NCBI GenBank assembly: GCA_035294325.1
Contig: DATGLE010000298.1
Location: 1 to 12,362 of the forward strand
Source of the DNA: DATGLE01 sp035294325
GTDB lineage: Bacteria; Chloroflexota; Ktedonobacteria; Ktedonobacterales; Ktedonobacteraceae
Direction of reading: 5' to 3'
DNA length: 12,362 bases
Shown: positions 1-6,248 of the stretch, piece by piece
Numbering within the stretch: the stretch's first letter is position 1
Layout of the letters: each line of letters begins with the position of its first letter
Notes under the pieces: model-generated
Told to the model about the DNA's origin: nothing
The model's input: only the letters and a program-made list of their open reading frames with translations
Databases searched by the model: none
Translations under genes and position numbers: made by a program

Positions 1-821
1 GGGAGCCAGGTGAAGATGGCATAGTAGCCGCCCTGCGCGCCGATAGCCAGCAATGACGCAAGCGCCGTTGTGCGCAGCAGATCGAGGCGAAATATTTGCA
101 CGAACGAATTGGTCGTGGCGCCGCGCTCCACGGCCTCCTGCGTTCTCGCCTCCCTGGCCTCGCGCGTCGCCACATAGACATCCGGCTCCTTCACGCTGCG
201 CCGGATGTAGAGGATGAGCAGCGCGGGGATAATGCCGAGCCAGAAGCAGACGCGCCAGCCGAGGCCGGGCGGCACGAAGCTGAAGACGACGGTGTAGGCA
301 ATGAGCGCCAGCCCCCAGCCGATGGCCCACGCGCTCTGTACCATGCCGAGCACGCGTCCCCGCTGCACCGGATCGGCGACTTCCGCGATGAGGATCGCCC
401 CGGCGGCCCACTCTCCTCCGAAGCCGAGGCCCTGGAGCGCGCGGAAGGTGAGCAGCAGCCCATAGTTCGGGGCGAGGCCGGAGAGGAAGGTAAAGACGGC
501 GTAAACGGCCACGGTAATCATCAGCGTGCGCGCGCGGCCAATCGAGTCGGCCAGCATGCCCGCCAGCACGCCACCGAAGGCCGATACGACCAGCGTGACG
601 GTAGCGATCAGGCCCGATTGCCCCTTTGTGAGCGTAAAGGCTGCCGCAATGGCGGTCAACGTAAAAGTGTAGATCTGGTAGTCGAAGGCGTCAAGCGCCC
701 AGCCCGCGAATGAGGCCCAGAAGGCATGAATTGCACGACCTGAAAGTGTGCGATACCAGTCGAGGGTGAGGATGGCCCGCTCTGGCTGCGGCAGGCGTTC
801 TGCCGTGTTGTCTGTTGTCAT
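1..821 (-). CDS. MFS transporter, metabolite/H+ symporter type (3' end outside window)
   Basis: Secondary transporter in the cytoplasmic membrane, probably for an organic acid or related metabolite by proton symport; the substrate cannot be told. The reading frame runs open from ATG at 821 (preceded by AGGAGG at 828-833, 6-nt spacing) to the window edge, giving 273 residues, so the C-terminal part is missing. After about 30 soluble residues the first membrane segment holds D44-A-F-D47, like the acidic motif in helix 1 of the aromatic-acid and sialate/lactate symporter families. The loop between helices 2 and 3 has the MFS signature LADSIGRAR (about residues 90-98), and an RALQGLGFGGEWAAGA stretch covers helix 4. 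Six helices are visible, followed by a charged central loop (KEPDVYVATREAREAR) and the start of the second half. It is divergent from the YIP1 gene and shares a 214-bp gap with it. Family is secure; subfamily is inference. Confidence 0.88.
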   Translation of the reverse strand, partial: MTTDNTAERLPQPERAILTLDWYRTLSGRAIHAFWASFAGWALDAFDYQIYTFTLTAIAAAFTLTKGQSGLIATVTLVVSAFGGVLAGMLADSIGRARTLMITVAVYAVFTFLSGLAPNYGLLLTFRALQGLGFGGEWAAGAILIAEVADPVQRGRVLGMVQSAWAIGWGLALIAYTVVFSFVPPGLGWRVCFWLGIIPALLILYIRRSVKEPDVYVATREAREARTQEAVERGATTNSFVQIFRLDLLRTTALASLLAIGAQGGYYAIFTWL

Positions 822-930
822 CGATAGCCTCCTGCTACTTATATTAACTGATCAGATGACAATTGCCGCTGCTTCATTGTGAATCATAGCGCAGCCTGGC
901 GTCAAGCCTTCCAGTGCTTTCTGATCCATA

Positions 931-947
931 TCCCCCAAAAAGGGGGA
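931..947. repeat. Small C5/G5 inverted repeat
   Basis: TCCCCC and GGGGGA flank a five-A spacer, giving a 6-bp hairpin in the gap between the divergent MFS and YIP1 genes. It has no T-run and is far from either start codon. It could be an operator or merely a short palindrome; nothing else in the gap supports a choice. The same gap holds an 8-bp palindrome CTGATCAG at 848-855, about 27 bp upstream of the MFS start codon, which might be a repressor site. Confidence 0.3.
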
Positions 948-1035
948 GGGTAATGGCATAACTGTAACTTCTGGCCGACTTTAGCGTATATTGCTGAGGA
1001 AAAATCATTCTACTAAAAAAGAGGTATGTATTCGT

Positions 1036-1809
1036 ATGTATGATCCTCCTCCTCAAAATAATGGTGGCCCGCCGGGAGCGCCGCTTTCCCTCGGCGAGGC
1101 TGTGCGTCGTCTGCCCGCCATCTACTGGCGCATATTTACGCGACCATCATCGGCAACGTTCGCCGAAGAAGTGGGCGGAGCGCGCTGGGACATCGTCTGG
1201 ACACAGTTGCTCGGGCTGATGATCCTCTCATTGATCTATAATATGCTGTGGCAGCAGTTCTATGTGTCCCATTTCTTCGTTGCGACACAGATGTTTTTTA
1301 CGCCCTCTACATCGAACGTCGGCGCTGGTACCGTGCCAGACCTGATCTCGCCGCAAACGATCCAGAATATAACGCGCATAGCTACTGGCGTCGCTATTCT
1401 GCTATTCCCGGCGTTTTTCTTCATGGTGCAGGGAATCTATTACTTCCTTGCCAGAAGAATGTTTCATGGGCAGGGAACATTTCTGGCTCAGTGTCATACC
1501 TCTCTGCTGGTGCAGGCGCCCATCAATCTCGTCAGCACAATATGTGGCCTGCTGGTAGGTCTTGTGGCGTTCCTGTCCACCACCATGACGTTCATATTGC
1601 CGGCCATCTGGCTCTATAGCCTGGGTGTCAGCGTCTACTTCTATGTACTACAGATTATGTCGATAATGGCGGCTCATCGCATCAGTGCTATGAATGCTGC
1701 CGGCGTAGTATTCATACCGCTGGCAATCCTGATGTTGCTTGCCTTCATTTTTGGCATAATTCTGGGCTTCGTGCTCATTTACTACGTTATGACGCATCTG
1801 AATTACTGA
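1036..1809 (+). CDS. YIP1-family integral membrane protein
   Basis: Polytopic membrane protein of about 257 residues with the layout of bacterial YIP1-domain proteins. There is a short Pro/Gly-rich cytoplasmic N-terminus (residues 1-17), an amphipathic stretch with Trp/Arg residues (LPAIYWRIFTRPSSATF), then about five hydrophobic segments: near residues 52-72 (WDIVWTQLLGLMIL), 115-140, 158-180, 183-210 and 222-250. No enzymatic motif is visible and the bacterial family has no settled function; roles in membrane organisation are only suggested. The frame is open further upstream to a TTG at 991, but ATG 1036 is preferred: GAGG lies at 1021-1024 and the N-terminus then looks like the family. 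The 3' end overlaps the convergent IclR gene by 23 bp. A TATATT at 987-992 could be its -10 box, but no matching -35 box is evident. Confidence 0.8.
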   Translation: MYDPPPQNNGGPPGAPLSLGEAVRRLPAIYWRIFTRPSSATFAEEVGGARWDIVWTQLLGLMILSLIYNMLWQQFYVSHFFVATQMFFTPSTSNVGAGTVPDLISPQTIQNITRIATGVAILLFPAFFFMVQGIYYFLARRMFHGQGTFLAQCHTSLLVQAPINLVSTICGLLVGLVAFLSTTMTFILPAIWLYSLGVSVYFYVLQIMSIMAAHRISAMNAAGVVFIPLAILMLLAFIFGIILGFVLIYYVMTHLNY

Positions 1810-2575
1810 CGCCGAGCCGGCGTTTGATCTGTTCGCAGGTGCGCAGGAGCATCACGGCCAGCTTCTGCTCGTTGCCATAGAAGCGCGTCGCGGGCAGCGG
1901 TATGGTGACGGCGGCAAGGTTTCCCGCCATATCCCATATCGCCGCTCCGACGGCGCAAATACCGGGCGTGTGCTCCTCACGATCATAGGCGATACCCTCG
2001 CTGCGCACCTGCTCCAGCTCTGCTAATAGTCGCGCCCGCGAGGTGATAGTGCGGGGAGTGAAGGGCTGGAGCTGCGCGGGTAGAATGCGCTCGATCCGCT
2101 CCTGGGGAAGCTCGGCCAGGATAGCCTTGCCGTTGGCCGTGCAGTAGAGTGGGAATGCCTCTCCAATCGCAGAGACGGCCTGGAGGCGCTGCGGAGCCGC
2201 AACCTGGTCGATGAAGACTACACGGTCTCCCTGCAAAATCGCCAGATCTACGGTCTCATAGACCTGCCTGGAGAGCCGTTCCAGGTAGGGGCGAACCTCC
2301 TGACGCATTTCCAGTTGGACGGAGGCAGCAAGGGGCATCAGCCCCGGCCCCAGGCGAATGCGTCCCTTAGGAGATATGGGAACGACGAAGCGCTCGGCCT
2401 GGAGCGCCATAACAATGCGATGTACGGTTGACCTCGCCAGACCAACCTCGTTAGCGATCTGCGAGAGGCTGAGGCCCTCGGGCCGCTCCGCCAGCGCCCG
2501 CAAAATCTCTGCTGCCCGCGCGATCACCTGGACGCCGCCCTCGCGCTGCTCTGTCACAGTCTCTGGTTGTGCCAC
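1787..2575 (-). CDS. IclR-family transcriptional regulator
   Basis: DNA-binding transcription factor of 262 residues with the IclR two-domain layout. The N-terminal winged helix-turn-helix covers about residues 15-75, with the helix-turn-helix at LSLSQIANEVGLARSTVHRI and the wing GRIRLGPGL. The C-terminal effector-binding domain has typical family patterns: ETVDLAILQGDRVVFIDQV, FPLYCTANGKAILAEL, and GIAYDREEHTPGICAVGAAI near the ligand pocket. IclR proteins sense small metabolites and often regulate neighbouring transport or catabolic genes; the MFS transporter nearby is a possible target, which is inference. The start is uncertain: GTG 2575 follows AGGAGG (2589-2594) at a rather long 13-nt spacing, while an in-frame GTG at 2611 has no ribosome site. 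The longer form would add 12 residues. Confidence 0.9.
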   Translation of the reverse strand: MAQPETVTEQREGGVQVIARAAEILRALAERPEGLSLSQIANEVGLARSTVHRIVMALQAERFVVPISPKGRIRLGPGLMPLAASVQLEMRQEVRPYLERLSRQVYETVDLAILQGDRVVFIDQVAAPQRLQAVSAIGEAFPLYCTANGKAILAELPQERIERILPAQLQPFTPRTITSRARLLAELEQVRSEGIAYDREEHTPGICAVGAAIWDMAGNLAAVTIPLPATRFYGNEQKLAVMLLRTCEQIKRRLGVSNSDAS

Positions 2576-2974
2576 GGATCTACTTGCACCCTCCTGACCC
2601 GGATAATACACTTTAGCAATTTAATCAGGATACTATATGTGTGCGCAGCCGCGCGATTGATCGCGCTTCGTTCAGCCTGTAGAGCGCTTCCATGCGCGAT
2701 CAATCGCGCGGCTGCGCAGGGAAAAAATTGTAAAAATCGTATCACAGGCTCTACCAGGGAGCCGCGATGCTCTATACTATACCACAATGCAGTCAAAGGT
2801 ACCACGATACGGATAAAAGTCCTTTCCGATCCGTAGCTGTGCGATGAGGGCCTGGCGAAGCGCTTTCCTTGCGCGATGATGAAGATAACGACCACCTGAC
2901 ATATTCATGAGATAAGCGCGGTGAAGGGCGCAGTCACGCAAACACGCAAAGATGAGCAAAGGCCGGGACCAGGG
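2576..2974. other. Intergenic gap with no convincing gene
   Basis: This stretch of about 400 bp between the IclR start and the glpP stop codon holds the 25-bp inverted repeat at 2642-2718. At 2930-2950 there is also a short direct repetition of ACGCAAA-type words (GTCACGCAAACACGCAAAG). Open frames of 60-110 codons cross it on both strands, but they lack ribosome sites, start at poor codons and have no protein-like composition. I see no RNA gene. Confidence 0.5.
2642..2718. repeat. Perfect 25-bp inverted repeat (REP/BIME-like hairpin)
   Basis: The arm 2642-2666 (begins TGCGCAGCCGCGCGATTGAT) is the exact reverse complement of 2694-2718, with a 27-nt loop. There is no T-run, so it is not a standard terminator. 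A related, less perfect element lies at 6115-6175 with a loop of nearly the same size (26 nt) and a similar GCGAT-nnAT-CGCGC core. Two relatives in one window suggest a dispersed palindromic repeat family of this genome. It sits upstream of the IclR start and downstream of glpP, and might shield transcripts from decay. Confidence 0.8.
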
Positions 2975-3559
2975 CTATTTCGCCAGCGATGGCCGCTTCC
3001 AGAGATCGCAGGTGCTGCTGCTGGTGAGGATTGCGCCGGCGGCATGCACGCGCGCGACATCGGCGGCGCTGCGAATGAAGCCTCCGGCGATGAAGGGACC
3101 GGGCAGCAGCTTACGCAGAATAGCCGCTACCTCTGGAAAGATAATACCGGGCAGTACCTCGACCAGATCGGGACCGGCGTGTGCGATGGTACGGGCACCC
3201 TTTTCGAGAGCGGAATCATCGAGGAGCAGCAGGCGCTGGATGGTGGTCATACCTTCCGCACGCCCAGCCGCCACGAGCTGCGAGCGACTGGTAATGATGG
3301 CATCGACGCCTATACGGTGTAAATACTGGATGCCCGCGCGATCCTTGCCCACACCTCCAACGAGGTCGACGTGCACGACCACCCGTTTGCCGCGAGCATG
3401 AGCCTGCTCTACAAAGGAGGAGAGCTGGAAAGCGTTGCCTTTAAGCAAAAATAGCAATAACGCATCCGATGTGAGCGCGATTTGCATATCCTCATTTGAT
3501 TTAAGAGCTGCCGCCACCGGATAGAGTCGCGCCAGGCGCAAGAATTCCTGCTTAATCAT
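2975..3559 (-). CDS. glpP: Glycerol-3-phosphate-responsive antiterminator GlpP
   Basis: RNA-binding regulator that, in Bacillus, binds leader transcripts of glycerol genes when charged with G3P and lets RNA polymerase pass a terminator. The 194-residue protein matches family length and has the ordered TIM-barrel motifs: VVVHVDLVGGVGKD (H63, D65, D73), ITSR (89-92), TTIQRLLLLDDSA (105-117), EVLPG (134-138), FIAGGFIR (156-163) and a final SSSTCDLW (180-187). EVLPG, AGG and the late Ser/Thr-rich turn would be the phosphate-binding loops, judged by analogy. ATG 3559 is preferred over the GTG one codon upstream; AAGG lies 4 nt before it. It is divergent from a second GlpP-like gene with overlapping promoters. 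Probable RNA targets are visible in this window at 3776-3802 and 9018-9044. Confidence 0.9.
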   Translation of the reverse strand: MIKQEFLRLARLYPVAAALKSNEDMQIALTSDALLLFLLKGNAFQLSSFVEQAHARGKRVVVHVDLVGGVGKDRAGIQYLHRIGVDAIITSRSQLVAAGRAEGMTTIQRLLLLDDSALEKGARTIAHAGPDLVEVLPGIIFPEVAAILRKLLPGPFIAGGFIRSAADVARVHAAGAILTSSSTCDLWKRPSLAK

Positions 3560-3604
3560 CACACCTTACCCACGGCATAATCATTTCCCCATACTCATCA
3601 AAAT

Positions 3605-3633
3605 TTACTACTTGACAAAGGGAATCCTATCAA
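3605..3633 (-). promoter_or_regulatory. Candidate promoter of glpP
   Basis: On the minus strand, TTGATA (3628-3633) and TAGTAA (3605-3610) are separated by 17 bp. The -35 box is good and the -10 box moderate. It overlaps face to face with the stronger promoter of the divergent glpP-like gene (3612-3641). No terminator lies between this promoter and the glpP start, so glpP itself seems not to be under antitermination control. Confidence 0.4.
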
Positions 3634-3641
3634 GGTATATT
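3612..3641 (+). promoter_or_regulatory. Sigma-A type promoter of the glpP-like leader operon
   Basis: A perfect TTGACA (3612-3617) and TATATT (3636-3641) are separated by 18 bp, in a very AT-rich stretch. Transcription would begin near 3648 and give a leader of about 210 nt before the glpP-like start codon, long enough for the structured element and terminator described below. Confidence 0.75.
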
Positions 3642-3647
3642 ATATTC

Positions 3648-3788
3648 TAACAATACTTTATTGTACAGATAGCCGCTTTTTGATCTGCCTGGTGAGCAAA
3701 TAGGTGAAGGGCTAAGACAGAGCTTTGTAGCCCCGCGAGGACCAATCTGGAGACCTATTAAACAACTGCCGCACGGGACAGTGAAATG
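3648..3788 (+). promoter_or_regulatory. Structured 5' leader upstream of the antiterminator site
   Basis: The leader can fold into CAGAT/ATCTG (3666-3670 with 3683-3687). Next comes an outer stem AATAGGT/ACCTATT (3699-3705 with 3753-3759) enclosing GGGCTA/TAGCCC (3709-3714 with 3728-3733) and a small CCA/TGG hairpin (3742-3750), which resembles a three-way junction. ACTGCC (3765-3770) can pair with GG..CAGT (to 3782) and would then hide the GGAC arm of the GlpP site. The glpD leader has no counterpart of this block. I do not recognise a known riboswitch class. It may be a separate sensor, a stability element, or chance folding; the pairings were found by eye only. Confidence 0.35.
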
Positions 3789-3802
3789 AAAAGTCCTGAG
3801 CC
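3776..3802 (+). promoter_or_regulatory. Predicted GlpP antiterminator site in the glpP-like leader
   Basis: This 27-nt block is identical at 24 positions to the block at 9018-9044 (minus strand) in the glpD leader. It starts with GGACAGTGA and ends with AAAAGTCCTGAGCC. GGAC (3776-3779) can pair with GTCC (3793-3796), which would break up the terminator stem that begins at 3789. The 4-bp pairing is weak alone, consistent with a hairpin that needs a bound protein. GlpP action on such sites is known in Bacillus; its action here is inference from motif sharing and the neighbouring gene. Confidence 0.65.
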
Positions 3803-3840
3803 AGAGGTGTTGACAAGGCTTAGGGCTTTTTGTTTGTTCT
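3789..3840 (+). terminator. Intrinsic terminator (attenuator) in the glpP-like leader
   Basis: AAAAGTCCTGAGCC (3789-3802) pairs along all 14 positions, with three G-U pairs, to GGCTTAGGGCTTTT (3817-3830). The loop is 14 nt and TTTTTGTTTGTT follows. It lies between promoter and start codon (3857), so it would stop transcription unless antitermination occurs. The left arm overlaps the predicted GlpP site. Confidence 0.85.
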
Positions 3841-3856
3841 GTTCAGGAGGTGCAGC

Positions 3857-4426
3857 ATGCGTGTACAATCCAGTAGCTTGCAGATCCATCCCTCCTTGCG
3901 CTACAAGGTGATACCTGTGCTGGAGAGCCAGGTACATCTTGCACATATCCTCGAATCATCGGCTGTAAATACCGTCCTGTTACGGCACTGTAATCTGTTC
4001 GAGTTCAGTGCCTTGCTGGACCATGCCCGGCGCGTGGGTATGACCGTCTACGTGAATATCGATCAGATCGACGGTATTCATGCTGATGCCGCAGGATTGA
4101 CCTATCTCGCCGGGCATTTCCATGTCAGCGGCGTCGTCTCCAATCATCCACGGGTTCTGGCCCTGGCGAAACAGGCCGGCCTCAGAACTATTCAACGCAT
4201 CTTCGCCGTTGACTCGACAGGTCTGGAGATGTCGCTGGAGTCGGTAGAGCCGGATGTGGTTGATCTGCTCGATATCTCACCAGCCCTGGTTGTTCCCCAC
4301 CTGGCGGCGCCATTATCCCTGCCATTCATTGCATCTGGCCTGATCTACACGCTTGAGCAGATCCAGGCCGTGCTCGACGCCGGAGCAGAGGGCGTCGCTG
4401 TAAGCCTGCCCGAACTCTGGCCTTGA
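3857..4426 (+). CDS. Divergent GlpP-family antiterminator paralogue
   Basis: A 189-residue protein with the GlpP fold pattern: VYVNIDQIDGIHAD (64-77), TIQRIFAVDS (111-120), a PFIASGLIYT stretch (156-165), and a terminal VSLPELW. Compared with the neighbouring GlpP, several positions expected to bind G3P or hold the active loop have changed: HVDL is NIDQ, ITSR is VSNH (94-97), EVLPG is DLLDI (136-140), and AGG is ASG (159-161). It may bind RNA without sensing G3P, sense another ligand, or compete with GlpP. ATG 3857 is chosen because AGGAGGT (3846-3851) precedes it at ideal distance; the frame is open from 3830, but that part lies in the terminator. It is the first gene of a likely operon with glpK and glpF, under an antiterminator leader, so it may regulate its own operon. 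Confidence 0.8.
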   Translation: MRVQSSSLQIHPSLRYKVIPVLESQVHLAHILESSAVNTVLLRHCNLFEFSALLDHARRVGMTVYVNIDQIDGIHADAAGLTYLAGHFHVSGVVSNHPRVLALAKQAGLRTIQRIFAVDSTGLEMSLESVEPDVVDLLDISPALVVPHLAAPLSLPFIASGLIYTLEQIQAVLDAGAEGVAVSLPELWP

Positions 4427-4495
4427 TCGAAGTCAGAGTCGGTAAAGCCATCCCGTAATCCTGAACAGCGGAAAGGAAGTGACATCACAAGAGGT

Positions 4496-4524
4496 TTCAT
4501 TATCGTCTCACCTGCGGATATAAT
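4496..4524 (+). promoter_or_regulatory. Candidate internal promoter of glpK
   Basis: A perfect TATAAT (4519-4524) lies 64 bp before the glpK start codon, but the best -35 match at 17 bp is only TTCATT (4496-4501). No terminator hairpin or GlpP-like block follows in the gap. If active, it would give glpK some expression independent of the upstream attenuator, perhaps with an activator. Confidence 0.4.
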
Positions 4525-4588
4525 ACCTGTATCCGATTCAACTTATTGTTGTGTAGTTAGTTGAGTAATTCAGAAGAAAGGGTTAGCT

Positions 4589-6082
4589 ATGCCGAAGTAC
4601 GTACTTGCTCTGGATCAGGGAACTACCAGTTCGCGAGCCATTCTCTTTGATCACGCGGGCGACATTGTGAGCGTAGCGCAGCAGGAGTTTCCTCAGATCT
4701 ATCCTGCGCCCGGGCTGGTTGAACATGACCCGGAGGCCATCTGGTCAAGTCAACTGGCGGTGGCAAAGGAAGCGATACAGAAGGCCGGAGCGTCCGCTGC
4801 CGACATCGCCGCTATTGGCATCACCAACCAGCGTGAGACCGCCATCGTCTGGGAGAAGGCGACCGGCAAACCCGTTTTCAACGCTATCGTCTGGCAGAGC
4901 CGCCTGACTGCCCCGATCTGCGACGATATGAAGGCGAGAGGGCTGGAAGAAGAGGTTCGCAAGCGCACCGGTCTGGTGATCGACGCCTATTTCTCTGGTA
5001 CAAAGGTCAAATGGATTCTCGACAATGTTCCCGGCGCGCGCGAAAAGGCCGAGAACGGCGAGGTCCTATTTGGCAACGTTGACACCTTCTTGATGTGGCG
5101 CCTCTCGAAAGGGCGCGTGCATGTCACCGACGCGACCAACGCCTCGCGCACAATGCTTTACAATATCTATGAGGGGGATTGGGACGACTTCATGCTCAAG
5201 GAGCTGGGGGTGCCGCGCGCTATGCTGCCCCGGGTCATGCCTTCGAGCGCGGTCTATGGGGAGACCGATCCCGAGTTCTTCGGCGCGCCTATCAAACTGG
5301 CTGGCGATGCGGGCGATCAGCAGGCGGCAACCTTCGGCCAGGCTTGTTACGAAGTCGGCATGTCGAAAAACACCTACGGCACAGGCAACTTCATGCTGAT
5401 GAATACCGGGGAGAAGGGGGTCCCGTCGCAGAATGGCCTGCTCACGACGATTGCCTGGCGCATCAATGGGCAGACTATCTATGCCCTCGAAGGCAGCATC
5501 TTCATCACCGGGGCCGCAGTGCAGTGGCTGCGCGACGGCCTCAAGGCCATCAAAGCCAGCAGCGACGTTGAGGCCCTGGCGGCTGAAGTGCCCGATAATG
5601 GAGGCGTCTATATGGTTCCGGCCTTCGTCGGCCTGGGCGCTCCTTACTGGGATCCCTATGCGCGCGGCACCATCGTCGGCCTGACGCGTGGCTCGACGGT
5701 TGCTCATATCGCACGCGCAACGCTGGAATCCATGTGCTATCAGACGCGCGATGTGCTGGAGGCCATGACGGCTGATAGCAAAGTCAGCGTCAAGACTCTG
5801 CGCGTCGATGGCGGCGCGGTAGTCAATAATCTGCTCATGCAGTTCCAGGCCGATCTGCTCGGCGTACCGGTGCAGCGGCCAAAGGTTGCCGAAACGACAG
5901 CCCTGGGCGCCGCCTACCTCGCCGGGCTGGCGACCGGCTTCTGGAGCAGCACGCAGGAAGTGGCCGAACACTGGGCGGTGGACCGCACGTTCGAGCCACA
6001 GATGAGCGCCGACCAGCGCGATAAACTCTACGCCGGCTGGAAGCGGGCTGTAGAGCGCTCTCTGCGCTGGGAACAGCCGTAG
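4589..6082 (+). CDS. glpK: Glycerol kinase GlpK
   Basis: Cytoplasmic FGGY-family kinase converting glycerol and ATP to sn-glycerol 3-phosphate. The 497 residues match the usual length. The N-terminal phosphate loop is DQGTTSSR (9-16). Glycerol-contacting residues known from E. coli GlpK are all present: R82-E83 in NQRET, Y134 in DAYFSGTK, and D243 in GDAGDQQA. ATP-site features include TYGTGNFML (262-270) and the late FVGLGAPYWDP (346-356) and VDGGAV (407-412). At the position of the HPr-phosphorylated histidine in enterococcal/Bacillus enzymes (YHFYG there) this protein reads PEFFG (E229), so PTS activation by phosphorylation seems unavailable. AAAGGG precedes the ATG. It lies 162 bp downstream of the glpP-like gene and 166 bp upstream of glpF, on the same strand. 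Confidence 0.98.
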   Translation: MPKYVLALDQGTTSSRAILFDHAGDIVSVAQQEFPQIYPAPGLVEHDPEAIWSSQLAVAKEAIQKAGASAADIAAIGITNQRETAIVWEKATGKPVFNAIVWQSRLTAPICDDMKARGLEEEVRKRTGLVIDAYFSGTKVKWILDNVPGAREKAENGEVLFGNVDTFLMWRLSKGRVHVTDATNASRTMLYNIYEGDWDDFMLKELGVPRAMLPRVMPSSAVYGETDPEFFGAPIKLAGDAGDQQAATFGQACYEVGMSKNTYGTGNFMLMNTGEKGVPSQNGLLTTIAWRINGQTIYALEGSIFITGAAVQWLRDGLKAIKASSDVEALAAEVPDNGGVYMVPAFVGLGAPYWDPYARGTIVGLTRGSTVAHIARATLESMCYQTRDVLEAMTADSKVSVKTLRVDGGAVVNNLLMQFQADLLGVPVQRPKVAETTALGAAYLAGLATGFWSSTQEVAEHWAVDRTFEPQMSADQRDKLYAGWKRAVERSLRWEQP

Positions 6083-6114
6083 TCCTTTGTTATCCGGGCG
6101 AACAGGTTTCGCAG

Positions 6115-6175
6115 GCACGCGATTTATCGCGCCTGAACGCGCTTCTGGAGCCGGGCAAGCGCGATAAATCTGTGC
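6115..6175. repeat. Imperfect inverted repeat between glpK and glpF (REP-like)
   Basis: GATTTATCGCGC (6121-6132) pairs with GCGCGATAAATC (6159-6170) along 12 bp. After a small bulge, GCAC (6115-6118) pairs with GTGC (6172-6175). The loop is 26 nt. No T-run follows on either strand, so it is not a typical terminator. It resembles the perfect repeat at 2642-2718 in core and loop size. Between glpK and glpF it could stabilise or partially attenuate the operon message. Confidence 0.7.
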
Positions 6176-6248
6176 ATCTACGCAATTCCGAAATCGCCCA
6201 CTGTTATCTTCTGTCGTTCGACTACTGTGAGAAATGGAGTTAGCAACA

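Noticed and set aside
96..713. Plus-strand open frame of 205 codons over the MFS gene
   Set aside because: It is antisense to a well-supported MFS coding frame, its product is rich in Arg/Glu/Gly with no family likeness, and it has no ribosome site.
2932..2952. Possible CRISPR or tandem array from the ACGCAAA repetition
   Set aside because: Only two short imperfect units are present, with no regular spacers.
2554..2959. Short open frames on both strands in the gap between the IclR gene and glpP
   Set aside because: Weak start codons, no ribosome sites, and part of the coding would run through the 25-bp inverted repeat.
3699..3759. T-box, cobalamin or glycine riboswitch in the glpP-like leader
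   Set aside because: The hallmark sequences of these classes (for example the T-box AGGGTGG core) are absent; only a generic junction-like fold can be drawn.
5066..6118. Minus-strand open frame of 350 codons over glpK
   Set aside because: It is exactly antisense to glycerol kinase. Long antisense frames are common in GC-rich genes, and the product shows no recognisable domain.
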